Assembly: GCF_032883915.1 (NCBI RefSeq)
Contig: NZ_CP120717.1
Coordinates: forward strand, 5,658,501-5,722,500
Direction: 5' to 3'
DNA length: 64,000 nt
Origin: Endozoicomonas sp. 8E
Lineage (GTDB): Bacteria > Pseudomonadota > Gammaproteobacteria > Pseudomonadales > Endozoicomonadaceae
Part shown: one piece after another, positions 29,163-36,640 of the stretch
Numbering within the stretch: the first letter of the stretch is position 1
Layout of the letters: each line of letters begins with the position of its first letter
Translations under genes and position numbers: made by a program
Notes under the pieces: generated by a model
Told to the model about the DNA's origin: nothing
The model's input: only the letters and a program-made list of their open reading frames with translations
Database searches by the model: none

Positions 29163-29477
29163 TTGCAAGCACCATTCAGTCCATCCGATATCTGGCTCAT
29201 CCTGACCAAAATACCCGAGGGTAAGGTGGTCACTTATGGACAACTGGCCAATATGGCCGGTGCTCCGGGCTATGCCCGGGTAGTCGGTAACATTATGAAG
29301 CAACTGCCTTCAGGTTCCGGACTTCCCTGGCACAGAGTCATCAATAGCAAGGGACAGATTTCGTTTCCAGTAACCAGCGCCAAGTATCAGCAACAGCAAT
29401 CCTTGCTTGAGTCAGAAGGCATTACTTTTCTTAATGGCAAGGTCAATCTGAAGCTACATCAATGGAGTGGAGACTAA
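29163..29477 (+). CDS. Alkyltransferase-like (ATL) DNA-damage-sensing protein
   Basis: 104 aa, starting at TTG with GGAG 8 nt upstream. It has the MGMT DNA-binding fold (GKVVTYGQLANMAGAPGYAR, RVVGNIMKQLP), but the active-site PCHRV is PWHRV here. The reactive Cys is therefore Trp, the hallmark of ATL proteins. ATLs bind O6-alkylguanine without repairing it and hand the lesion to nucleotide-excision repair. A small ORF starts 4 bp downstream. Confidence 0.88.
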   Translation: MQAPFSPSDIWLILTKIPEGKVVTYGQLANMAGAPGYARVVGNIMKQLPSGSGLPWHRVINSKGQISFPVTSAKYQQQQSLLESEGITFLNGKVNLKLHQWSGD

Positions 29478-29480
29478 AGT

Positions 29481-29675
29481 TTGAACGATCAGGATCAGTA
29501 CCCGGAAGACATTGCTCTGGCAATTGAAATTATTCGCCAGTTGGAAAACCTTAACTATCAGCCCGAAACCATTCTCCAGGCAATGGTGCACATTTGCAGA
29601 GATTCTCTCGGCAAGCTCCCTGAGCAGGAAAAAGAACAATGGCAGGCAAAACTCATTGCCGAGATCAAACGCTAG
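29481..29675 (+). CDS. Small acidic hypothetical protein
   Basis: 64 aa, TTG start 4 bp after the ATL stop. It is helical and acidic (EDIALAIEIIRQLENLNYQP, KLPEQEKEQWQAKLIAEIKR). No family recognised. The spacing suggests cotranscription with the ATL gene. Its TAG stop touches the left end of a hairpin repeat. Confidence 0.55.
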   Translation: MNDQDQYPEDIALAIEIIRQLENLNYQPETILQAMVHICRDSLGKLPEQEKEQWQAKLIAEIKR

Positions 29676-29789
29676 GAGGCTGACCGAGAATAGTCTGCCC
29701 TACGTGGCAACTGCTCCTGCGTTGCTCTAGCTCCTGCATCCATGCAGTCGTGCGGCGGCAGGACGGGCGCTACTCTCGGTCAGGCTCCC
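29675..29789. repeat. Hairpin element with 46-bp dispersed core
   Basis: Ends GGAGGCTGACCGAGAATAG and, on the other strand, GGAGCCTGACCGAGAGTAG form imperfect inverted repeats around a copy of the core (GGCAACTGCTCCTGCGTTGC ... GCATCCATGCAGTCGT, 29705-29751). The core itself has a CTGCAT-CC-ATGCAG palindrome. Part of its right end recurs at 36612-36640. Confidence 0.65.
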
Positions 29790-29819
29790 AGGTTTGGCGA
29801 GCTTTCAGCCCGCCTGTTG

Positions 29820-31385
29820 TCAATCGCGTGCAGCTTCCTCCGATTGCTCCATAAGTCTTTGCACATAACTGATTAACAGCAGCACCGGCAAACCAAGAAT
29901 AGCGGAGCCTGCAAAAAAGATAGGATAGTTCACCGCATCCACCACGCTACCTGAGTACCCCGCCATCAGTTTCGGCACAAGCGACATCAGTGAACTGAAG
30001 ACTGCGTATTGCATCGCTGTGAATGCCCGGTTCGTCAAACTGGAGAGGAAAGCAACAAAGGCTGCAGAAGCAATACCTGCACTAAGATTGTCAGTTGCGA
30101 TGACCACAGCCAGAATCCAGGTTTCGGGTTCCATTTGAGCCAGCAGGGAGAACAGCAGGTTACTGACCGCAGCTAATAGCCCACCGATCCAGAGGATTTT
30201 CATCACCCCGTAGCGAAGGGCTAACAATCCACCCAGAAAACCACCGGCAATGGTCATTAACAGACCAAAGGTTTTGGTGACAGCTGCTATCTGTTCCTTG
30301 CTGTAACCCATGTCCTTGTAGAACACATTAGCCACTGCTCCCATGACAATATCGGCAATCCGATAGGTGCCTACCAGCAGCAGAATATAGATCGCCAGCT
30401 TTCCGTAACGCGCGAAGAAATCCGTAAAAGGAGCCACATAGGTTTCTCTGACCATCCCCCTGGGCGCGACGTTCAGGCTGATCATTAACCAGGCAGCCCC
30501 CCCACCCAGAGCGACACTGAACAGCAACCGGAAGGATTCAGAAAAGAACCCCGCAACATGAACTGAAACACCCCCATCAACCAGTGTTGTTTTCAGCTGG
30601 GAAGAAAGCTCAGGAGTTAATGTAAAGCCTGCAACAAAAGCCCCTGCTGCTGCTACAAACAACCCCAGAAAACGAACATAGTCACTGGTGCCATATTCCT
30701 GAGAGAAGGCAGACTGATTGTTTTCAGGCTCCGGAATCAACAAAGTGGTGACAACCCCTACCAGCATGAACGCAGCCATACAGCGATAGACAGAAGCCCA
30801 GGCTTCGTAGTGGTAAACGGATTCATCACCCCCTGAAAACCAGCTGGCCAGTGCCAGACTGCCTGCCCCGGCCACCAGCATGCCGACTCTGTAGCCAGCA
30901 ATATACGCGGAAGACATCATGGCCTGAAGTTCGCTCCCTGCAGCTTCTATACGGTAGGCATCAATCACTATATCCTGTGTAGCAGATGAGAATCCCAGCA
31001 TCACAGCACCCACTGCAACCCAGGTCAGCCCATAGACAGGATCATGACTCGCCATAAATAAAAGAGCAGCCATCACCGCAAACTGGGCGAGCAGTAGCCA
31101 GGCTCTGCGACGGCCGAGACTTTTCGTCAACCACGGCAGAGGAACCCTGTCTACCAGAGGGGCCCAGACAAACTTGAAGGAGTAACCCAGGGCAGCCCAG
31201 CTAAAGAAGGTCACCATGCTGCGCTCAACACCTGCCTCCCTGAGCCAGATAGAAAGGCTGCTGAATATGAGCAATATGGGAAGGCCGGCTGAAAAACCAA
31301 GAAACAGAACACTGATGACTCTTGGATGCCTGAAGCTTTTCCATGCCTCTTCCCAGGAACGGGAAGAAGAGTCCATTAGTTGCAT
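29820..31385 (-). CDS. ampG: AmpG-type muropeptide permease (MFS)
   Basis: 521 aa with about 14 hydrophobic segments. The N-terminal part (VISVLFLGFSAGLPILLIFS, LREAGVERSMVTFFSWAALG, FVWAPLVDRVPLPWLTKSLG) is the AmpG signature. AmpG imports anhydro-muropeptides from the periplasm for cell-wall recycling and in many species sets ampC induction. An alternative start is Met4. No beta-lactamase or AmpR gene is nearby. Confidence 0.9.
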   Translation of the reverse strand: MQLMDSSSRSWEEAWKSFRHPRVISVLFLGFSAGLPILLIFSSLSIWLREAGVERSMVTFFSWAALGYSFKFVWAPLVDRVPLPWLTKSLGRRRAWLLLAQFAVMAALLFMASHDPVYGLTWVAVGAVMLGFSSATQDIVIDAYRIEAAGSELQAMMSSAYIAGYRVGMLVAGAGSLALASWFSGGDESVYHYEAWASVYRCMAAFMLVGVVTTLLIPEPENNQSAFSQEYGTSDYVRFLGLFVAAAGAFVAGFTLTPELSSQLKTTLVDGGVSVHVAGFFSESFRLLFSVALGGGAAWLMISLNVAPRGMVRETYVAPFTDFFARYGKLAIYILLLVGTYRIADIVMGAVANVFYKDMGYSKEQIAAVTKTFGLLMTIAGGFLGGLLALRYGVMKILWIGGLLAAVSNLLFSLLAQMEPETWILAVVIATDNLSAGIASAAFVAFLSSLTNRAFTAMQYAVFSSLMSLVPKLMAGYSGSVVDAVNYPIFFAGSAILGLPVLLLISYVQRLMEQSEEAARD

Positions 31386-31608
31386 TCTGCTCCTCCGGGT
31401 TTCTCTTCACAGATGTTAAAGAGTTCATCGTTGAACTCATAGAAAGGTGCCCAGATAATAACATACCGTCAAGGCCTTCCAGTGGTCGAATCTGGCAAAC
31501 TTATTTTATAGTGTGGAACTCTCGAGAAAGTCTAATAAAAGCACATCTGAACATGCCGGGGAATATTTTTTTGTCTCGATGTTGATTAACCGAATGCCGG
31601 TTAACAGG

Positions 31609-31629
31609 AGAGGCAGGCTCCTCCTGCCA
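31609..31629 (-). terminator. Hairpin after yajQ
   Basis: GGCAGG-AGGAG-CCTGCC on the minus strand just beyond the yajQ stop, followed by a second stem (GTTAACCGG-CATT-CGGTTAA). The T-run is weak, so termination is likely but not certain. Confidence 0.4.
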
Positions 31630-31632
31630 GAA

Positions 31633-32118
31633 TCAGTCTCTGAAGTTGTTGTATTGCAGAGGCATCTCGGTATCCGCTTCTCTCAACAAAGCAATAGTGG
31701 ACTGAAGATCATCACGTTTCTTACCCGTGACGCGAACCTGCTCACCCTGAATGGCTGGTTGTACCTTGAGCTTGGCATCCTTGATCATTTTGACGATTTT
31801 CCTGGCCTGCTCTTTATCCAGCCCCTGACGAACTACTACATCCTGTTTGACCTGTTTGCCAGAACCATAATGATCTTTCACTTCCAGACATTTAACATCA
31901 ATGCCCCGCTTGACCATTTTGGTTTTCAGCATTTCAACCATTTGCAGGAGCTGGAAGTCAGCATCGGCCGTCATCACAATCTGGTTTTCACCGCTTTTTT
32001 CAAAGCTGGCTTCAACCCCTCTGAAATCATAACGGGTGGTCAGCTCACGATTTGCCTGATCGACCGCATTGGTCAGCTCGTGCATATCCACTTCTGAAAC
32101 AATATCAAATGAAGGCAT
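31633..32118 (-). CDS. yajQ: YajQ-family nucleotide-binding protein
   Basis: 161 aa from the ATG at 32118 ([20 protein letters not shown]), the standard start and length. Family motifs [26 protein letters not shown]-like GIDVKCLEV and [20 protein letters not shown]. YajQ proteins bind nucleotides or RNA, and in Xanthomonas the homologue is a cyclic-di-GMP effector. Single gene with hairpin terminator. Confidence 0.93.
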   Translation of the reverse strand: MPSFDIVSEVDMHELTNAVDQANRELTTRYDFRGVEASFEKSGENQIVMTADADFQLLQMVEMLKTKMVKRGIDVKCLEVKDHYGSGKQVKQDVVVRQGLDKEQARKIVKMIKDAKLKVQPAIQGEQVRVTGKKRDDLQSTIALLREADTEMPLQYNNFRD

Positions 32119-32214
32119 GAGGGATTCCCCAATCAACAAATTTTAAACGTTGACAGCTATTGTATCCGAGAACCCCTGTTGAATGGCAAGCTTAGGTTGA
32201 ATAGGGTATGGCAA

Positions 32215-32436
32215 TCAGGATGATTGACCACGGTCTTCCAACCTGAAACCAATTCTGACGGTCACCTGAAAGTGCGCGATCTCACCATCCTCAACATGGC
32301 CCCGATGCTCCACCACTTCGTACCAGCCCAGATGATTAAGAGTGACACTGGCAGTGGCAATAGCATTGCGAATAGCGTCATCGCTGCTGACGGTCGAGCT
32401 GCCTACCACTTCCAGGATTTTATAGATGTGTGCCAT
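32215..32436 (-). CDS. Dodecin family flavin-binding protein
   Basis: 73 aa from the ATG at 32436 (MAHIYKILEVVGSSTVSSDD), with GGAGAG upstream. Typical small beta-alpha-beta-beta dodecin fold with IYKILEVVGSS and WYEVVEHRGHVEDG; the Trp of the flavin-stacking site is in LGWYEV. Dodecins form 12-mers that store riboflavin, FMN or FAD. Confidence 0.92.
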   Translation of the reverse strand: MAHIYKILEVVGSSTVSSDDAIRNAIATASVTLNHLGWYEVVEHRGHVEDGEIAHFQVTVRIGFRLEDRGQSS

Positions 32437-32501
32437 AAATACTCTCCACGACATTGGAACGTCAGGAGAAGTATAGACATCGATTTAATCGCGTTTGCCT
32501 G

Positions 32502-32709
32502 GCAGCCTGTCGGACTTAAGCGTCCGTAGCGAGGATTGCAAGAAATTGAGGATAAAAATCTCTGTTTCTGAGGAGAATAGCGAGCTATTTGACGAAGAAA
32601 CAGGGATTTTTAGACCAATTTATTGCAACCGCACGACTGCATGGATGCAGGAGCTAGAGCAACGCAGGAGCAGTTGCCGTGTAGGACAGTCTTAAGTCCG
32701 ACAGGCTGC
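32502..32709. mobile_element. MITE-like element (208 bp) with 19-bp perfect terminal repeats
   Basis: GCAGCCTGTCGGACTTAAG at 32502-32520 is exactly inverted at 32691-32709. Inside, a second long dyad pairs TTGCAAGAAATTGAGG...CTCTGTTTCT with its partner ending at 32629. The 46-bp dispersed core lies at 32633-32679 in inverse orientation. No ORF. A clear target duplication is not visible. Its right end forms the last codons and TAA of the MerR-methyltransferase gene. Confidence 0.75.
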
Positions 32710-33867
32710 TAGAACAAACATTTGATAACCGAACTGTCCCAGGAATTTTCTGTAGATTTCCAGCTCAGTTTCAATATTCTTTAGCGCTAATGAGTCAGGC
32801 ATGACAGGTGACAAATCATGGATTCGTTTTTTCAGTGGTTCGCAGTAGTTATCCCACGACTCCCGGCTTAGAGAAAAGTGGTCGACTACATTATATCCGG
32901 CAGCGTTCATTTGCTTGAGACGAGTGCTGATTGTCTGCATATCAGGGTAGTCTTGCTGCCAATGGGCCATCGCTTCCTGGTCCGGATTATCAGTCAGCCA
33001 TACCAGGTCGCTTACCACCATGAAGCCACCGGGCCGCAGTATTGGCTTCCATTGCGTCAGGGCTTTTTGGACCCCCATGATATAGGCACTGCCTTCCGAC
33101 CAGATAAGACCAAAGCTTTCAATCTCAAAGGGCAATTCAGTCATGCTGACGCACACGCTGGAGAGTCGTCCGGAAATATCCTGCTTCTCAAAACGCTCTT
33201 TTAATCGAGCCAGTGCTGACGGTTCATTATCTATGGCAGTGATGCTTGCTTCGGTATTTTCCATCAACACTCTGGTTGACAGGCCTTTGCCACAACCAAT
33301 CTCCAGAATATCAGCAGAGGCTTCAGGCACCAGTGATAATGCTTTCAGCGTGTCTTTTTCACTGCCTGGCCCCCAGCGTTCCAGCGTCTCATAAACTTTC
33401 ATAAAGTCGTTCATATAAGTCTCGTGATCATTCATATCTTTTGATAACCATTTCAATCTGAGGGCTTCTTTTTCACTAAAACCCTGTTTCACTAACCAGT
33501 TCAGATGAGCATCGGGAGCAACCTTCTCAAGGTCTTCATGCCAGGCTCTGAGGTCACCTTCACCCAGCATGGCTGCCAACAGGGCTCGTGACTGCTGCTT
33601 CAGCGCAATGTCTTCATCAAGCTGCCTGAGGCGGTTTTTCAACAGGTCCCTGTCTATCTTTTTCTCAAGGCAAACTTTGCACTCTTTCAAAGTCAGCCCT
33701 CCTGCCTGCAGTTGCTGAATCAGGCGGACTCTTTGAAGGTCTTTATCACTGTAAAGACGGTAGCCATTTTCAAGTCTTTTACCTGAAATAAGCTGCTGCT
33801 TCTCGTAGTAGAGAAGCGCTGTACGTGAAAGCCCTACAGCGGCGGCTAACTCAGAAATCCGGTACAC
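32692..33867 (-). CDS. MerR-family regulator fused to SAM-dependent methyltransferase
   Basis: 391 aa. Residues 1-70 are a MerR HTH (MYRISELAAAVGLSRTALLY, NGYRLYSDKDLQRVRLIQQL), about 75-110 the dimerisation helix, and from about 150 a class I methyltransferase (ILEIGCGKGLSTRVL motif I, TAIDNEPSALARLKERF motif II, LRPGGFMVVSDLVW). The fusion suggests a sensor whose ligand is also the methylation substrate; the substrate is unknown. The last residues VLAACRT and the TAA come from the terminal repeat of the adjacent MITE, so the native C-terminus may have been slightly changed. Confidence 0.85.
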   Translation of the reverse strand: MYRISELAAAVGLSRTALLYYEKQQLISGKRLENGYRLYSDKDLQRVRLIQQLQAGGLTLKECKVCLEKKIDRDLLKNRLRQLDEDIALKQQSRALLAAMLGEGDLRAWHEDLEKVAPDAHLNWLVKQGFSEKEALRLKWLSKDMNDHETYMNDFMKVYETLERWGPGSEKDTLKALSLVPEASADILEIGCGKGLSTRVLMENTEASITAIDNEPSALARLKERFEKQDISGRLSSVCVSMTELPFEIESFGLIWSEGSAYIMGVQKALTQWKPILRPGGFMVVSDLVWLTDNPDQEAMAHWQQDYPDMQTISTRLKQMNAAGYNVVDHFSLSRESWDNYCEPLKKRIHDLSPVMPDSLALKNIETELEIYRKFLGQFGYQMFVLAACRT

Positions 33868-34108
33868 ACTGATGCATCCTCAAACCATCAACAGGAAGGA
33901 ACTTTAAGCTATAAAGCTGTAGACAGGTCAAGGAAAATTGAATGATCGAAAACAAATAGAGACCAGCACCTTGAGCCTGAGGTGAGGCGATTCTCCGGTA
34001 TTTCCAGTTCCAGAAACCTCCTTGAGTTGGTCAGGCTGGTTGCCCGATGCAGAACATAAAGCAATTTCTGCACATAAATTTGATTTTCAAAAAAGATTGA
34101 ACAATACC

Positions 34109-34131
34109 TTATGTGCCATTTTGACACATAA
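34109..34131 (+). promoter_or_regulatory. Dyad operator upstream of the DUF1778 antitoxin
   Basis: TTATGTG-CCATTTTGA-CACATAA inverted repeat ending 12 bp before the antitoxin ATG and just before its AAGGAGG. RHH antitoxins of this class repress their own promoter, so this is the likely operator. Confidence 0.55.
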
Positions 34132-34143
34132 CAAGGAGGATTT

Positions 34144-34419
34144 ATGGCAACATCACTCCCCAGAATCACCGCTCGTATTGATACCGATACAAAAGAACTA
34201 CTGGCTGAGGCTGCGGCTATTATCGGTGTTTCCAGCATTAATTCCTTTGTACTGTCCGCTGCTATTGAGAAGGCCAGACAAATCATGGACAGGGAGCGAT
34301 CCCTGAAACTGAGCCAGCAAGATGCTCTTTTGCTTGTGCAGGCTCTGGATAAAGCTTTAAAACCCAACCCTCGACTTAAGCAGGCAGACCAGCGTTATAA
34401 AAAGACTGAGAATAAATGA
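34144..34419 (+). CDS. DUF1778 RHH antitoxin (TacA type)
   Basis: 91 aa. RHH N-terminus (LPRITARIDTDTKELLAEAA) with SINSFVLSAAIEKARQIMDR, then a C-terminal toxin-binding tail (SQQDALLLVQALDKALKPNP). It neutralises and, with its partner, autoregulates a GNAT toxin that acetylates charged tRNAs. A strong AAGGAGG precedes it. The toxin ORF starts at the overlapping ATGA (34416-34419) but is disrupted, so this antitoxin appears orphaned. Confidence 0.9.
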   Translation: MATSLPRITARIDTDTKELLAEAAAIIGVSSINSFVLSAAIEKARQIMDRERSLKLSQQDALLLVQALDKALKPNPRLKQADQRYKKTENK

Positions 34420-34558
34420 AAACTGTAATTCTCGATAACAGCAAACACGACCGTCAAGGCTTTGATTGCGGTATTTCTGCCGCTACTAAAAATCTAACAT
34501 AATCTGTAATTATGTAGACTTATCTACGCAATCGACATGGATGCACGACGAATCGTGT

Positions 34559-35701
34559 CTAACTACACTCTTGCGTAGGGTTTAGGGTCTGGGCGACCCC
34601 GTCGAGCTGTAACCTGTCTCGACCGTAATTATCAAGGTTCAAACTCGCACTGTAATCCCTATCATGCAGAGTTTTACATTTTGGACACCGCCACTCACGA
34701 TCAGACAGAGTGAGATTGTCATTTACGTAGTCGCAAGTATGAACCGCACACTTCTTCGAGCTGGGAAAGAACCGATCTGCAATCACAACCTGGCATCCTC
34801 TCAGCTCTGCCTTGTATTCAACCAGTTCTCTCAGCTTACCGAAACCTGCATCACTGATTGCTCTTGCCAGTTTGCGGTTTTTTACCATGCCTTTGACATT
34901 CAGATTTTCGAGGGTGATTATTTTGAATCTTGAAGTCAGATAATCACTTACCTCATGTAGTACGGCTGTTCGCTGGTTACTTATCCGGTAATGCAGTTTG
35001 GCAATCGCTCGCTTGGCTTTCACATAGCGGTTGCTTCCCTTTGTTTTGCGGCTTAACGCCCTCTGTTTCCTGTTAAGGCGTTTCAGAGAGCCTTTCAGTT
35101 TCTGATTAGCAGCAAAGGTTTTGCCATTCGAACAAATAGCTAAATCCTTGATGCCAAAATCAACGCCTACAGACTCATGGCTTTGTGCTTTTGGGTCGTA
35201 ATCCTGAGTGTCTACCAAAATAGAAGCGAAATACTTTCCGGCTCGCTTACTGATCGTCACCTGACAGGGTGTTCCTGTAAATCTCAGCTCCTGGCGCATC
35301 TTGATGCGGGTTTTCAGTTTCTCAATGCGAAGTGTTCTGCCATCAACATCGAACTTGGGTTTTTCTCTGAGAGAAAAACTGTCGTGTAGTCCTCGCTTCT
35401 TGAATCTTGGATAACCTGCTTTTTCTCCTTTCTTCACCCGACGAAAGAAGTGAGTAAAGGCGTCATGAAGATCGTCGATTGTGTTCCTGGTGACACGTTG
35501 GCTGACTTCGGCATACCAGGGAAACTCAAGCCTGAGTTCCTGGTATTTTTCATTCGCAGCCTTCTTTGACCATTTAACGCCTTCTTGATTGAAATGGGCT
35601 AACAATTGATTGAACGCATGACGACGAGAACCACAAGCCCTATCAAGATAATCGGCTTGTTGTTTTGTCGGTCTGAGTTCAATCTTGTGAGTTAACAACA
35701 T
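34559..35701 (-). CDS. tnpB: TnpB RNA-guided endonuclease, copy B
   Basis: 380 aa from the ATG at 35701 (MLLTHKIELRPTKQQADYLD). The RuvC-like triad is intact (GVDFGIKDLAI, ITLENLNVKGM, HDRDYSASLNLD), as is the Cys motif RCPKC. Differs from copy A by scattered substitutions and a C-terminus changed by a 19-bp insertion (ends ...LNPTQECS). Its guide would be read from the flank containing the first codons of the toxin gene, so an active TnpB here would target uninterrupted tacT alleles. Confidence 0.9.
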   Translation of the reverse strand: MLLTHKIELRPTKQQADYLDRACGSRRHAFNQLLAHFNQEGVKWSKKAANEKYQELRLEFPWYAEVSQRVTRNTIDDLHDAFTHFFRRVKKGEKAGYPRFKKRGLHDSFSLREKPKFDVDGRTLRIEKLKTRIKMRQELRFTGTPCQVTISKRAGKYFASILVDTQDYDPKAQSHESVGVDFGIKDLAICSNGKTFAANQKLKGSLKRLNRKQRALSRKTKGSNRYVKAKRAIAKLHYRISNQRTAVLHEVSDYLTSRFKIITLENLNVKGMVKNRKLARAISDAGFGKLRELVEYKAELRGCQVVIADRFFPSSKKCAVHTCDYVNDNLTLSDREWRCPKCKTLHDRDYSASLNLDNYGRDRLQLDGVAQTLNPTQECS

Positions 35702-35712
35702 CTCGCAAAGTC

Positions 35713-35997
35713 TCAAGCATTTTTTTGTATAACCTGAGTTCGCCAACCTTTTGCAGAACAGCAGGCTTCCAGTAACTCTTGCTGCCTGTCTAAGTCTGGC
35801 TTTTGGTCGTGACCGGATACTCTGCAATAGCAAAGCGTAGGCGCAGCTTCGTTACTGTAGCCCATCAATTCAGACACGTCGTAGTAACAAGTTCCAACTT
35901 TGGTCTTTCTGGCAGGAAGCAGCTCACCTGTACTCTCCGATTTTCGTAGTGTTACTGGGTCTGTACCATGCAAACGAGCTGCCTCACCTATCTTCAC
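35713..35997 (-). pseudogene. Truncated IS607 TnpA remnant, copy B
   Basis: 94 codons from GTG: MerR-like HTH (KIGEAARLHGTDPVTLRKSE) and the first strand of the serine-recombinase domain (LCYCRVSGHDQKPDLDRQQE), ending QKNA. The Trp of LRKWE in copy A is Ser here. Lacks most of the catalytic domain, as in copy A. Confidence 0.75.
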
Positions 35998-36611
35998 TAA
36001 TCACTTATCCATGCTTGAGATTTTATAAGATAGTTTTAGATTATAATAGATTTCTGCGAACTGTTTTTAACCCTGAACAATTATCTTCAAATGATGGTGA
36101 GGCAACAGGCAGGGAACGACAATACCCGAACCTTTGTGCTGGAGGACTCAGATTGTCCCGAAACCATTATCGGGTACTACACGCTGACTATGATTCCACT
36201 GGATTTGCAGGCTCTGCCTGCCAGACTGCAAAAAAAAAACACAGCAGCGCCGGTTCTGCAGGGCTGATTGCCCGCTTAGCCATCAACAAATGCTACTCCG
36301 GGCAGGGTTATGAAGAGTGGTTGTTAGTTGACGCTTTGCATAAATTACTACAAGCCAGCGATACCGTCGGGTTCCCATTGGTTATCGTGGACGCCAAATC
36401 CGGCGTGGCCGCTTTTTATGAGAAATTGGGTTTCGCACCTTTTATTGATAATCCAGACAAATTGTTTATCACCATTAAAAAGATCAGAGCCAGCCTGCGA
36501 TAATCATTGCAACTGTTCAGAGATACTCCCCGATTTGTCGAGGGTGTCACAAAAATACTTACCCATTCAGATCAGGTCTTTATTATTGCAACTACTGATT
36601 ATGTGGTCGCC

Positions 36612-36640
36612 CGGACGGGCGCTATTCTATGTCAGGCTCC
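36612..36640. repeat. Partial hairpin-repeat end at the 3' end of the kinase-like gene
   Basis: GGACGGGCGCTATTCTATGT then CAGGCTCC matches the right end of the element at 29675-29789. It supplies the last codons (EPDIE) and stop of the gene at 36622-38598. Confidence 0.5.

Larger units (their letters stand above)
34482..36072 (-). mobile_element. IS607-like TnpB element, copy B, inside the TacT gene
   Basis: Nearly identical to 18855-20432. The toxin reading frame on both sides gives the target: GCC CTG (Ala-Leu) must have been contiguous, so the element entered a CCC/GGG run with no larger duplication. This fits the GG preference of IS607-family recombinases. The element-end hairpin (ACATAAT...ATTATGT) is conserved. 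Confidence 0.85.
34416..36503 (+). pseudogene. GNAT toxin gene (TacT type), split by IS607-like element and frameshifted
   Basis: The 5' piece (34416-34481) encodes MKTVILDNSKHDRQGFDCGI. The 3' piece (from 36072) resumes LNNYLQMMVRQQAGNDNTRT and FVLEDSD...TIIGYYTLTM, matching the family's FDCG..ALN.YL and YYTL motifs. A run of ten A at 36230-36239 is one short for the frame: the reading frame stops soon after, while the next frame continues with RLAINKCYSGQGYEEWLLVD (acetyl-CoA loop) to GFAPFIDNPDKLFITIKKIR. The gene is therefore broken twice, by insertion and by a 1-nt slip. Confidence 0.9.

Noticed and set aside
33909-34367. 152-codon minus-strand ORF
   Set aside because: Opposite the well-supported DUF1778 antitoxin and its operator; no family match.
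35949-36503. 184-codon plus-strand ORF at the tacT 3' part
   Set aside because: Begins inside the IS607-like element and joins the toxin only after the poly-A slip; better explained as the broken toxin gene.
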